From contig JAGQRW010000005.1 in NCBI GenBank assembly GCA_020425085.1, positions 58,914 through 122,913 of the forward strand: 64,000 nt of DNA, in the 5' to 3' direction. Positions within the stretch are counted from its first letter, which is position 1. Each line of letters opens with the position of its first letter. The position numbers and the translations under genes were made by a program. Positions 1 to 10,243 of this stretch are shown piece by piece. The notes under the pieces were generated by a model. The model had not been told where the DNA came from. It did no database searches and saw only the letters and a list, made by a program, of their open reading frames with translations. This DNA comes from Paracoccaceae bacterium (GTDB lineage Bacteria; Pseudomonadota; Alphaproteobacteria; Rhodobacterales; Rhodobacteraceae).

Positions 1-439
1 GTTCCATCTTCATGATCCGGTCCACCATCTCGGACACCTGCTGCGCCTCGATCGGCAGTCCGGTGGCGGGGCTGAAGGGCGTGCCGACGCGGGCGAACAA
101 CAGGCGCAGATAGTCGTAAATTTCGGTCACCGTGCCGACGGTTGAGCGCGGGTTTTTCGAAGTGGTCTTCTGTTCGATGGAAATTGCCGGGGAAAGGCCG
201 CTGATATGGTCGAGATCCGGCTTTTGCATCATGTTCAGGAACTGCCGCGCATAGGCACTAAGTGATTCGACATAGCGGCGCTGCCCCTCGGCATAGATGG
301 TGTCGAACGCCAGGCTGGACTTGCCCGAACCCGACAGCCCGGTGATCACCACCAGTTGATCGCGCGGAATGGAAACGTCGATGGATTTCAGGTTGTGTTC
401 GCGTGCACCGCGAATTTCAATCGACTTCAGTTCCGCCAT
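1..439 (-). CDS. uvrA: UvrA, excinuclease ABC subunit A (N-terminal part, cut by window edge)
   Basis: UvrA is the ATPase that recognises DNA damage in nucleotide excision repair, working with UvrB. Only the first 146 residues are present; the gene continues past position 1. The start [17 protein letters not shown] is typical of UvrA. The first Walker A motif (GLSGSGKSS) lies at about residue 34. It is followed by the family block [26 protein letters not shown] and by SPAISIEQK. The ATG at 437-439 is the natural start because the family similarity begins there. A possible SOS box lies about 55 bp upstream. Identification is firm. Confidence 0.96.
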   Translation of the reverse strand, partial: MAELKSIEIRGAREHNLKSIDVSIPRDQLVVITGLSGSGKSSLAFDTIYAEGQRRYVESLSAYARQFLNMMQKPDLDHISGLSPAISIEQKTTSKNPRSTVGTVTEIYDYLRLLFARVGTPFSPATGLPIEAQQVSEMVDRIMKME

Positions 440-492
440 CAACCCTAGGCCCCCGCGCCCAATTCCTTGCCCCAACGGGCGCATTCAAGATG

Positions 493-507
493 GAACAAAA
501 CGTGACC
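493..507 (-). promoter_or_regulatory. Possible LexA (SOS) box upstream of uvrA
   Basis: On the minus strand the site reads GGTC-N7-GTTC. This is one base from GTTC-N7-GTTC, the LexA box known in alphaproteobacteria. It lies about 55 bp before the uvrA start, where an SOS operator would be expected. One mismatch in eight defined bases makes it only a candidate. Confidence 0.3.
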
Positions 508-686
508 ATCCACAAGCGCAATCGCGCCGCCTGTTCCCGACGGTTAACCATATAATGACGGATTGGGAAAGTACGAGGCCCCGCCATCGGCGCATTTTCC
601 CGCCGAAATCCGCTGGATCACGGGAATTTGCGGCCCCGACCCCGTTCAGGCACATCAACACAAAAAATTACAACTTCCCACTGGTA

Positions 687-706
687 ATATTAGCAAATGC
701 TAATAT
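687..706. promoter_or_regulatory. Perfect 8-bp inverted repeat, likely operator of the rhodanese gene
   Basis: The arms ATATTAGC and GCTAATAT are perfect inverted repeats separated by AAAT. The site lies in an AT-rich patch about 50 bp before the rhodanese start. AT-rich palindromes of this kind are bound by ArsR-family (per)sulfide sensors of the BigR/SqrR type, which control rhodanese and sulfide-oxidation genes. The link to such a regulator is inferred; no arsR-family gene is visible in this window. Confidence 0.5.
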
Positions 707-758
707 ATTGCGCCAACAACAAATCTGACACCAAGACAGCATAATCCAAGGATCAACC

Positions 759-1148
759 ATGAGTTTCGGTTTTAAAAACCTGTTCCAGTCCTCGTCGCAA
801 CCGGCCAAACCATCCGTTCGCCGCCTTTCCGCCGCTGATGCGGTGCGGATGGCCAGGGATGGTGGCCTTACCCTGATCGACGTGCGCGACCCGCGTGAAA
901 TCAACGGCTCGGGCAAGGCCAGAGGGGCGATCTGCATTCCGCTGGTGCGATTGCAGCAACTGACCGACCCGCGCCACCCTGAATTTCATCCCGGCCTTGA
1001 CCCGGAAAAACCGGTGGCGATCTATTGCGCCAGCGGCGCACGGTCGCAAATGGCCGCAAGCGTCATGGTCGGTTTCGGTTTTGTCGAGGTCTACAACCTT
1101 GGCGGATACAGAGCCTGGCAATCGGCGGGCGGTGCCTGCGAGCGCTGA
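759..1148 (+). CDS. Single-domain rhodanese-like protein (sulfurtransferase family)
   Basis: This 129-residue protein is one rhodanese domain. Such proteins carry sulfane sulfur on an active-site Cys and move it between thiols. Visible motifs are TLIDVRDPREINGSGKARGA (the strand-turn of the fold), the active loop CASGARS with Cys at about residue 92, and the C-terminal VYNLGGYRAWQSAG. There is no signal peptide, so it should be cytoplasmic. The stop directly abuts the stop of the convergent transglycosylase gene. The inverted repeat at 687-706 suggests regulation, perhaps by sulfide. Confidence 0.85.
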   Translation: MSFGFKNLFQSSSQPAKPSVRRLSAADAVRMARDGGLTLIDVRDPREINGSGKARGAICIPLVRLQQLTDPRHPEFHPGLDPEKPVAIYCASGARSQMAASVMVGFGFVEVYNLGGYRAWQSAGGACER

Positions 1149-1721
1149 TCATTTGCCAAGAATGGCGATCACATAGGCCTGTGTTTCGGCAAATGGCGGC
1201 ACGTCGTTGTATTTTTCAACCGCCTCGGGGCCAGCGTTATAGGCGGCCAGCGCCAGCCGCCAACTGCGAAACCGCACGAACTGCTGCTTGAGGTACAAGG
1301 CGCCACCTTCCAGGTTGGCCTTTGGATCATGCGGGTCAACCCCCAGTCTGGCTGCGGTCAACGGCATCAACTGCGCCAGACCGATGGCGCCTTTCGGCGA
1401 TACCGCGCCGTGGTTCCAGTTGCTTTCGGTTTCGACAAGGCGGGTGAACAGATCCTTGGGAATGCCGAATTTCACCGCCGCCGTTTCCGCCATGCCCAGA
1501 TATTCGCCGCTATATTCCCCCAGATAGCGCGGGATGCTGTTGTTGACCGGTTGCAGGCGTTTGGAATCCTCGTATTGCGTGGCCAGCCGCCCATCCAGAA
1601 GTTTCTTGTAGCTTTCCGGAATCCCGAAGCGCGATTTGGATGACTGGGTGATATCCGCCGCATGGACACAAGGCGACAACGCCAATGCCAGCGCCAATAC
1701 AAGGTATTTCGCTTTCAACAT
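1149..1721 (-). CDS. Exported lytic transglycosylase (SLT domain)
   Basis: The protein (190 aa) starts with a signal peptide (MLKAKYLVLALALALSPCVHA). A soluble lytic transglycosylase domain follows, which cleaves the MurNAc-GlcNAc bond of peptidoglycan in the periplasm. The catalytic Glu is in ETESNWNHGAVSPKGAIGLAQ at about residue 91. The family motifs GLAQLMP and AYNAGPEAVEKY are present. It is short for the family and has no extra binding domain. It converges on the rhodanese gene with no gap. The exact family within the SLT group is not clear from sequence alone. Confidence 0.88.
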   Translation of the reverse strand: MLKAKYLVLALALALSPCVHAADITQSSKSRFGIPESYKKLLDGRLATQYEDSKRLQPVNNSIPRYLGEYSGEYLGMAETAAVKFGIPKDLFTRLVETESNWNHGAVSPKGAIGLAQLMPLTAARLGVDPHDPKANLEGGALYLKQQFVRFRSWRLALAAYNAGPEAVEKYNDVPPFAETQAYVIAILGK

Positions 1722-1876
1722 CCCGTACCCTCGGACTCATAATATCCGGCGGAGTATAGCAAACTTTACCAAATGCGCCATAGCCGGACTTAGACCGCGG
1801 AATTATACCTTTTCTTCATCTTTCCGGGATGGTCTAACACTCATGGTTAACAACAGGGATTCGACGGAGGGCGGCA

Positions 1877-2344
1877 ATGGCCGGATCAGTCAACAAAGTC
1901 ATCATCATCGGCAATCTAGGGCGCGACCCCGAGATTCGCTCATTTCCCAACGGCGGCAAGGTGTGCAACCTGCGCATCGCCACCTCGGAACGCTGGCGCG
2001 ACAAGAACACCGGCGAGAACAAGGAACGCACCGAATGGCATTCGGTGGCGATCTTTCAGGAAGGTCTGGTCAGGGTGGCCGAGCAATACCTGAAGAAAGG
2101 TTCGACCGTCTATATCGAAGGCAAGCTGCAAACCCGCAAATGGCAGGATCAGTCCGGCGCCGACCGCTATTCGACCGAAGTGGTGTTACAGGGCTTTGAC
2201 GGCAAGATGGTGATGCTTGGCGGGCGCGATGGCGGCGGCGGTTCGTCCTCTGGCGGGGATCAGGGCGGTTATGACAGCGGCCCATCATCCGGTTTCGATC
2301 AGGGCTCGGGCGGCGGCGGCATGGACGACGAAATCCCGTTCTGA
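1877..2344 (+). CDS. ssb: Single-stranded DNA-binding protein
   Basis: SSB coats single-stranded DNA during replication, repair and recombination. The OB-fold occupies about residues 1-110 ([19 protein letters not shown], then [11 protein letters not shown], then [13 protein letters not shown]). A Gly/Ser-rich linker leads to the acidic tip DDEIPF, which docks partner proteins. Length (155 aa) is normal. The Shine-Dalgarno GGAGG at 1866-1870 fixes the ATG at 1877. It sits close to uvrA and directly before gyrA, a common order in these bacteria. Confidence 0.97.
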   Translation: MAGSVNKVIIIGNLGRDPEIRSFPNGGKVCNLRIATSERWRDKNTGENKERTEWHSVAIFQEGLVRVAEQYLKKGSTVYIEGKLQTRKWQDQSGADRYSTEVVLQGFDGKMVMLGGRDGGGGSSSGGDQGGYDSGPSSGFDQGSGGGGMDDEIPF

Positions 2345-2371
2345 ATCCACTGAATCCTGCACCAATCCGAT

Positions 2372-2401
2372 AAAAAAACCGGCCTTGCGCAAAGGGTTTT
2401 T
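2372..2401 (+). terminator. Probable terminator after ssb
   Basis: An A-rich arm ending in CC and CCTT can pair with AAGG followed by GTTTTT across a GCGCA loop, with a small bulge. The hairpin lies 28 bp after the ssb stop and ends in a T run. The A-rich left arm could let it act in both directions. Confidence 0.45.
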
Positions 2402-2473
2402 CACCTATCGCGCAAGCCTTTGATAACAGAGTGAAATACTGACCGGTTTCCGGCCGGTTTCCACCCCAAGACG

Positions 2474-2502
2474 TTGCGCTTATTTGGCGACGGTGTTATA
2501 AA
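2474..2502 (+). promoter_or_regulatory. Sigma-70-like promoter of gyrA
   Basis: TTGCGC (2474-2479) and TATAAA (2497-2502) are separated by 17 bp, the ideal spacing. Transcription would start near 2509, upstream of the TTG at 2540. This argues against translation starting at the TTG at 2474, which lies inside the -35 element. Confidence 0.55.
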
Positions 2503-2539
2503 TTCCACTAGATATTGTGGACAGCACACGGGCAACGAC

Positions 2540-5305
<2,766 letters not shown>

Positions 5306-5410
5306 CCCGGTCTGGTTGTGGCAAAACCAACAAATGCAGCCAGAACGCGCGAAATCGCTGCAAAATAGTGCCGGTTTCAACCATAAGTCACCCTTTTTTG
5401 GCCTCAATTA

Positions 5411-5426
5411 GAAACAATATTGTTTC
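5411..5426. promoter_or_regulatory. Perfect 16-bp palindrome before the DoxX gene
   Basis: GAAACAATATTGTTTC is its own reverse complement. It lies 64 bp before the DoxX start, a typical operator position. The core ACAATATTGT recurs before the permease operon at 30223-30232. The binding protein is unknown. Confidence 0.5.
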
Positions 5427-5489
5427 CAACTGGCAAGGTAATCCATTGGGATGATTTTCGCCGGACCATGACAGGCAAGGTTGAAACCG

Positions 5490-5972
5490 ATGAAAAACCT
5501 ATCACAACAACAGATGCAGGGTCTGGCTCATGTCGCCGCACGGGTGCTGATCGCCTCGTTCTTCATCGCCCGCGCACTTGGGCTGATCGTGGATCCAAGC
5601 AGCATGCAGCAGTTTCTGGTTGATTCCCTTATCCCTGAACAACTGCGCTGGCCGAATGCGGCGTTTGAAATCCTGGCGGCACTGGCAATCATGTTCGGTT
5701 ATCAGACCCGCACCGCCGCAGCCCTTCTGGCGCTTTATGTGTTCTGGACCAGTTTCATCCTCAACTACCTGCCGGGCGATCCCTATGCGCTTGGCGCGTT
5801 CTGGCGGGATCTGTCGATGATCGGCGGGCTGTTGTTGATCTACTCGCATGGTCGTGGCCGCTATGCACTTGACAACTACTTTCTCGGGGCGGAAGGGCAG
5901 GATGCAGAAACCAATACGACATCCGATAATTCCGAACAACATCAACCGCTTGAGGCCGGAACAACGACCTAG
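5490..5972 (+). CDS. DoxX-family small membrane protein
   Basis: This protein of about 160 aa has four predicted membrane segments: [21 protein letters not shown], the [14 protein letters not shown] region, [17 protein letters not shown] and [15 protein letters not shown]. The pattern and the motif [13 protein letters not shown] match the DoxX/SURF4 family. Members are linked to thiol and oxidative stress or quinone chemistry, but the function here is not known. The polar tail after about residue 135 is not conserved in the family. ATG 5490 is preferred over the in-frame TTG at 5481 because CAAGG lies 9 bp before it. The gene has its own palindrome upstream and a strong terminator downstream, so it is probably transcribed alone. 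Confidence 0.8.
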   Translation: MKNLSQQQMQGLAHVAARVLIASFFIARALGLIVDPSSMQQFLVDSLIPEQLRWPNAAFEILAALAIMFGYQTRTAAALLALYVFWTSFILNYLPGDPYALGAFWRDLSMIGGLLLIYSHGRGRYALDNYFLGAEGQDAETNTTSDNSEQHQPLEAGTTT

Positions 5973-5997
5973 GCGCATCGCCGTTTCCAGATTGCAA

Positions 5998-6028
5998 CAA
6001 GGCCCTGTTCGCGGGGCCCTTTTCTTTT
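5998..6028 (+). terminator. Rho-independent terminator after the DoxX gene
   Basis: GGCCCTG (6001-6007) pairs with CGGGGCC (6012-6018) around a TTCG tetraloop, with one G-U pair. CTTTTCTTTT follows. It separates the DoxX gene from trmFO. Confidence 0.8.
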
Positions 6029-6055
6029 GGTCGCGAACCGCATAGATCGCAGGCC

Positions 6056-7417
6056 ATGACCAGACCCATCCACATCATCGGCGGCGGCATGGCCGGATCC
6101 GAGGCCGCCTGGCAGGCGATATCGCTGGGGGTGCCGGTGATCCTGCATGAAATGCGCCCGCGTGTCGAAACCTTTGCCCACAAGACGGATCATTTGGCGG
6201 AAATGGTCTGTTCCAACTCGTTCCGTTCGGATGACGACAAGGCAAACGCGGTTGGCCTGCTGCATTGGGAGATGCGCCAGGCGGATAGCCTGATCATGGA
6301 AATGGCCGACAAACACGCCCTGCCCGCTGGTGGTGCATTGGCGGTTGACCGGGAACTTTTTGCCAAAGGAGTCAGCGAAAAACTGCTTTCGCACCCGTTG
6401 GTCACACTGGATCGGGCCGAGGTTGCCGATCTGCCGGGACCGGATCTTGGCCCGGTCATCATCGCCACTGGCCCGCTGACCTCGGAAAAACTGAGCCGTG
6501 CAATTCTGGCCGCGACCGGACAGGACTCGTTGGCGTTTTTCGACGCCATCGCGCCGATCGTCCATGCAGATACGGTTGATCTGACCACTGCCTGGTGGCA
6601 GTCCCGATATGACAAGGGCGACACCGAAGAAGACCGCAATGCTTACCTCAACTGCCCGATGAACCGGCAACAGTACGAAGATTTCATCGACGCGCTGCTG
6701 GCCGCCGACAAGACCGAATTTCGCGAAGGTGAGACCGATACCCCCTATTTCGACGGCTGCCTGCCGATCGAGGTGATGGCCGAGCGTGGCCGCGAAACCC
6801 TGAGGTTCGGCCCGATGAAACCGGTCGGTCTGACCAATCGGCATCACCCCGACATCAAACCCTATGCGGTGGTGCAACTGCGCCGCGACAATGCATTGGG
6901 GACATTGCTGAATATCGTCGGCTTTCAGACTAAAATGAAGTATGGCGCACAACTTGATGTTTTCAAACGTATACCAGGTTTGGAAACAGCGGAATTTGCC
7001 CGCCTTGGCGGTATCCATCGCAACAGCTTCATCAATTCGCCGCGACTGCTTGATCCGGTCATGCGCCTGAAATCGGCCCCGCATATCCGGTTCGCCGGTC
7101 AGATCACCGGCGTCGAAGGCTATGTCGAAAGCGCCGCCATGGGCCTTCTGGCGGGAAAGATGGCCGCGTATGAGGTGCTGGGCCGGTCGCTGCCGCCACC
7201 CCCGCCGGAAACCGCCATGGGGGCGCTGATCGACCATATCACCGGCGGTGCCGATGCGCGCAGCTTTCAGCCGATGAACGTGAATTTCGGCCTGTTTCCA
7301 CCGCTGAAAGACGCACCCACAGGCCGGCGAAGCCGCAAGGATCGCTACCTTGCCTATACCGACCGCGCCAAATCGCACTGGCAAGGCTGGCTGGACGCCC
7401 GACAGGCCGCTTGTTAG
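6056..7417 (+). CDS. trmFO: TrmFO, folate-dependent tRNA (uracil-54-C5)-methyltransferase
   Basis: TrmFO makes ribothymidine at position 54 of tRNA using methylene-tetrahydrofolate and FADH2. The FAD-binding motif [13 protein letters not shown] is at about residues 7-19. It is followed by the family signatures [27 protein letters not shown] and [14 protein letters not shown]. The C-terminal [21 protein letters not shown] is typical. Length (453 aa) is normal. It differs from its paralogue MnmG, which is longer. The methyltransferase gene follows after 25 bp and may be co-transcribed. Confidence 0.96.
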   Translation: MTRPIHIIGGGMAGSEAAWQAISLGVPVILHEMRPRVETFAHKTDHLAEMVCSNSFRSDDDKANAVGLLHWEMRQADSLIMEMADKHALPAGGALAVDRELFAKGVSEKLLSHPLVTLDRAEVADLPGPDLGPVIIATGPLTSEKLSRAILAATGQDSLAFFDAIAPIVHADTVDLTTAWWQSRYDKGDTEEDRNAYLNCPMNRQQYEDFIDALLAADKTEFREGETDTPYFDGCLPIEVMAERGRETLRFGPMKPVGLTNRHHPDIKPYAVVQLRRDNALGTLLNIVGFQTKMKYGAQLDVFKRIPGLETAEFARLGGIHRNSFINSPRLLDPVMRLKSAPHIRFAGQITGVEGYVESAAMGLLAGKMAAYEVLGRSLPPPPPETAMGALIDHITGGADARSFQPMNVNFGLFPPLKDAPTGRRSRKDRYLAYTDRAKSHWQGWLDARQAAC

Positions 7418-7442
7418 ACTCCCCCGAGGTCAGGAGGCGACG

Positions 7443-8066
7443 ATGAATGACGACAAAGGGTTTCTGAACAGGTTATATTACATAAGGAACCACGACCAAG
7501 CCCGTGATTTATATCAGAATTGGGCGAAAACCTATGATCAGGAAATTATCGGAAACGATTATGCCACCCCGCACCGCTGCGCCCGGGCGCTGGCCGATCT
7601 GTTGCAGGACAAGGCGGCACCGGTGCTGGATATCGGTTGTGGCACCGGGCTGTCGGGGATTGCGCTGCGTGAATGCGGCTTTCTGACCATCGACGGTTGC
7701 GACTTCAGCCCGGAAATGCTGAAAATCGCCGCCGCACGACCGGGACTATATCGCCGACTGTGGGAGGTTGATGTCGAAAACCCCCTGCCGTTCGCCCCCG
7801 GCAGCTATGCCGCGATAACGGCGGTGGGGGTTCTGGCCAGCGATCACGCGCCGGCAGGCATGATCGACGATGTGCTGCAATCACTGACAAAGGGCGGATT
7901 GTTCGTGTTTTCGTTGAACGATCACACCTTGCAGGACCCGAGTTTCGAGGCGCGCATCGCTGAAAATGTCGATACCGGATTTGCTCGGCTTCTGTTCAAG
8001 GAACACGGCCCGCACCTGCCGGGGATCGACCTGAAATCCACTGTTTATGTTTTGGAAAAATCCTGA
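7443..8066 (+). CDS. Class I SAM-dependent methyltransferase, substrate unknown
   Basis: The protein (207 aa) has the SAM-binding motif I VLDIGCGTGLSGIALRE at about residue 61. Motif II is DGCDFSPEMLKIA, and ITAVGVLASDHAP lies in the later strand region. The N-terminal YYIRNHDQARDLYQNWAKTYDQEI resembles the Williams-Beuren (WBSCR27-like) methyltransferase group, but I cannot name a substrate. ATG 7443 is chosen because AGGAGG lies 6 bp upstream; the frame is open further upstream without a ribosome-binding site. It overlaps gluQ by one base (TGATG), so the two are translationally coupled. Pairing with two tRNA genes hints at RNA modification, but that is only context. Confidence 0.8.
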   Translation: MNDDKGFLNRLYYIRNHDQARDLYQNWAKTYDQEIIGNDYATPHRCARALADLLQDKAAPVLDIGCGTGLSGIALRECGFLTIDGCDFSPEMLKIAAARPGLYRRLWEVDVENPLPFAPGSYAAITAVGVLASDHAPAGMIDDVLQSLTKGGLFVFSLNDHTLQDPSFEARIAENVDTGFARLLFKEHGPHLPGIDLKSTVYVLEKS

Positions 8067-8923
8067 TGTGCGAAAGGTTCGCACCCTCGCCGACGGGGTT
8101 GCTGCATCTTGGTCATGCCTTTTCCGCCCTGACCGCCTGGGATGCCGCCCGGCAAAGCGGCGCCGGGTTCCGTTTGCGCATTGAAGATATCGACATCAGC
8201 CGCGCAAGGCCGGAATTCGAGGCGGCGATCTATCGCGATCTGGCATGGCTGGGCCTGCAATGGCCGCGTCCGGTGATGCGCCAATCGGAACGAATGCCGG
8301 CATACAAAGATGCCTTGAACATATTGATCAAAAAAGATTTATGCTATCCATGTAGCTGCACCCGCCGGGATATTGCCACCGCCCTTGCCGCGCCACAGGA
8401 AGGGTCGGATGGCACCGGCGTCGATGGCCAGGTCTACCCCGGCACCTGTCGCAATCGCCCGATATCCAGCAGAACCGACAAGGATGCGATCCGGCTGAAC
8501 ATGGCAAAAGCGATCCGCCATCTTGGCGGTGACGCGGCCATCAAGGCGCTGCAATTCGTCGAAATCGGTGGCACTGCGGCGATTACCCATCGTCTGGATG
8601 CCGGCGATCTGATGACAAGCTGCGGCGACATCGTGCTGGCACGGCGCGATATCGGCACATCGTATCATCTGGCGGTGGTGGTGGATGATGCAGCCGAAAG
8701 TGTCAGCACCGTCACCCGCGGTCGCGACATGTTCGAAGCCACCCGTATCCACCGCCTGTTGCAGGCGCTACTGGGGCTTCCGACACCCGGCTATCGCCAT
8801 CACCGACTGATCCGCGACGTGAATGGCAAACGTCTGGCCAAACGCGACGACGCCAGATCCATCGACGCCTATCGCGCCGCAGGAAAATCCGTCGCTGATA
8901 TCCGGCACTTGCTGGGCCTATAG
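8066..8923 (+). CDS. gluQ: Glutamyl-queuosine tRNA(Asp) synthetase
   Basis: GluQ-RS is a short relative of GluRS that attaches glutamate to queuosine at the wobble base of tRNA-Asp. The class I signature appears as FAPSPTGLLHLGHAFSA, with HLGH as the HIGH motif. KLAKRDD replaces KMSKS. The anticodon-binding domain of GluRS is missing, which accounts for the 285-aa length. A zinc site is visible as CYPCSC with a later YPGTC. Translation is coupled to the upstream methyltransferase. It converges on hisI with no intergenic gap. Confidence 0.93.
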   Translation: MCERFAPSPTGLLHLGHAFSALTAWDAARQSGAGFRLRIEDIDISRARPEFEAAIYRDLAWLGLQWPRPVMRQSERMPAYKDALNILIKKDLCYPCSCTRRDIATALAAPQEGSDGTGVDGQVYPGTCRNRPISSRTDKDAIRLNMAKAIRHLGGDAAIKALQFVEIGGTAAITHRLDAGDLMTSCGDIVLARRDIGTSYHLAVVVDDAAESVSTVTRGRDMFEATRIHRLLQALLGLPTPGYRHHRLIRDVNGKRLAKRDDARSIDAYRAAGKSVADIRHLLGL

Positions 8924-9284
8924 CATCGGCTGGCTGGTTATCACTTCAACGCCGTCCTGCACAGCACTGTAAAAACATGATTTTCTGTTTGTATGACAGG
9001 CTGGCCCGGTCTGTTCGACCCGCAGCAGCAGACAATCCCGGTCGCAGTCAAACCGCAGTTCAACCAGCTTTTGCCGATGCCCGCTGGTCAGCCCTTTTTC
9101 CCAGAACTCCCGGCGCGAGCGTGACCAGTAGACGACGCGACCACTGGCCAGGGTGCGACGGATCGACTCGGCGTTCATCCAGGCCAGCATCAGAACCTCG
9201 TTGCTGGCGGCATCCTGGGCGATGGCGGGGATCAGGCCGTTGTCATCGTATTTCAGGCTGTTTGCGTCAAATTCCGGTTTCATC
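8918..9284 (-). CDS. hisI: Phosphoribosyl-AMP cyclohydrolase (histidine biosynthesis)
   Basis: HisI opens the adenine ring of phosphoribosyl-AMP, the third step of histidine synthesis. The motifs LMLAWMN, GRVVYWSRSRREFWEKG and the metal-site block FDCDRDCLLLRVEQTGPACHTNRKSCF are diagnostic. This is the monofunctional form without the HisE domain. The ATG at 9282-9284 has an AAAGGACAGG Shine-Dalgarno; a TTG 17 bp earlier is also in frame. The tail overlaps the last bases of the convergent gluQ. Confidence 0.95.
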
Positions 9285-9359
9285 GCGCCTGTCCTTTTCA
9301 AATCAGCCGTAATGGCCTATTTATTCACATTAGGACGACAAGAAAAGGCGCATGCGAAA

Positions 9360-9812
9360 ATGAACGGCGAACAGGATCTGGTAAAACTCTATTCCGGGCG
9401 AATTCTGGCGCTGGCCGCCGGCATCCCACGAACCGAGCGACTGGCGGATGCCGATGCCAGCGTGCGCCGCCGCTCGCCGCTGTGTGGTTCGACGGTGATT
9501 GTCGATATCAAGGTCAGCGAAGGCCGGATCAGCGATTTCGGCCAGGATGTAAAGGCTTGCGCACTGGGTCAGGCCGCTGCCTCGGTGGTGGGGGCGAATA
9601 TCATCGGCACGACGCTTGATCAGGTGCGCCGTGGCCGCGATCAACTGAAGGCGATGCTGAAAGACGGCGCGCCGCCGCCCGAGGCACCGTTTGCCGATCT
9701 TGAGGTGCTGATGCCGGCACGCGACTACAAGAACCGCCACGCCTCGATCATGCTGGCGCTGGAGGCGACGGTCGAAGCGTTCGAATCGCTGGAAAACGCC
9801 GCCTGCGCCTGA
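9360..9812 (+). CDS. U-type iron-sulfur cluster scaffold-like protein
   Basis: The protein (150 aa) resembles the IscU/SufU/NifU N-terminal fold. Two expected cysteines are visible, in RRSPLCGSTV and in DVKACALGQAAASV. The usual third Cys is not seen; the equivalent region reads ARDYKNRHASIMLALEA, with a His. Related proteins lie beside hisI in other Rhodobacterales and are annotated as Fe-S scaffold proteins, but a role in cluster assembly is inferred. ATG 9360 follows AAAAGG; an upstream ATG at 9312 adds 16 residues that look non-conserved. It is divergent from hisI. Confidence 0.8.
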   Translation: MNGEQDLVKLYSGRILALAAGIPRTERLADADASVRRRSPLCGSTVIVDIKVSEGRISDFGQDVKACALGQAAASVVGANIIGTTLDQVRRGRDQLKAMLKDGAPPPEAPFADLEVLMPARDYKNRHASIMLALEATVEAFESLENAACA

Positions 9813-9849
9813 AAAAAAACGCCGCAGCTTTCGATAGAAAGTGCGGCGT
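9812..9849 (-). terminator. Terminator on the minus strand downstream of the 40-codon ORF
   Basis: ACGCCGCA-G-CTTTC pairs with GAAAG-TGCGGCGT around GATA, 13 bp with one bulged G. The A run at 9812-9819 becomes a T run when read on the minus strand. It should therefore end transcripts coming from the recG side or from the small ORF at 9996-10118. Confidence 0.65.
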
Positions 9850-9995
9850 CAAGGTGGCGCGTCCGATTGTTTCGAATTGCGATCAGTTTGAATGATCGGT
9901 GTTTTCCAGTCAGGCGAACCGGCAAACGCGCGCAGCAGAACTGGGGGACAGAGATGCGCGACAAGGCAATTCGGATCGGACCGCAGGCAATGCGA

Positions 9996-10118
9996 TCAGG
10001 CCATTCCCGGCAGGTTCAGGCCGACAACCAACACCACGAACAGCGCGATCAGGCCGATGGAATCCTGAAGGATTTCGGCAGGGTGGTGCTGGATGATGCT
10101 GGCAATTTGACGAAACAT
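9996..10118 (-). CDS. Putative 40-residue single-span membrane protein
   Basis: This short ORF begins MFRQIASIIQHHPAEILQDS. It continues with one hydrophobic segment (IGLIALFVVLVVGLNLP) and ends GMA. The layout is an amphipathic start, one membrane span and a very short tail. I recognise no named family. Support comes from the minus-strand terminator 150 bp downstream and the AT-rich, repeat-bearing region upstream. Against it, the ATG at 10116-10118 has no good Shine-Dalgarno. The frame stays open to an earlier ATG at 10173-10175 (59 aa), and a GGAG lies between the two starts. The product is unknown. Confidence 0.5.
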   Translation of the reverse strand: MFRQIASIIQHHPAEILQDSIGLIALFVVLVVGLNLPGMA

Positions 10119-10176
10119 AACGAGAACTTTCGATGATTGAATGGTTAATGTTTCTCCTTTGTTCTCATGAAACATG

Positions 10177-10213
10177 GAACTTGTAAAGAACTTTTTAAGA
10201 ACTTATTAGGAAC
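10177..10213. promoter_or_regulatory. Four GAAC repeats at exact 11-bp spacing
   Basis: GAAC occurs at 10177, 10188, 10199 and 10210. The first three units share the form GAACTTnTTAA with small changes. Spacing of one helical turn puts all copies on the same face of the DNA, as expected for a cooperative operator. The array lies just upstream of the small minus-strand ORF and beyond the end of recG. No regulator can be assigned. Confidence 0.4.
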
Positions 10214-10243
10214 ATCTGCAACGGCGTAAATTGGCAATTCCGC

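Larger units (their letters stand above)
440..758. other. Divergent intergenic region between uvrA and the rhodanese gene
   Basis: This stretch separates the uvrA start from the rhodanese start. I see no convincing gene in it. The uvrA side holds the weak SOS-like site at 493-507. The rhodanese side is AT-rich and holds the inverted repeat at 687-706. Confidence 0.6.
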
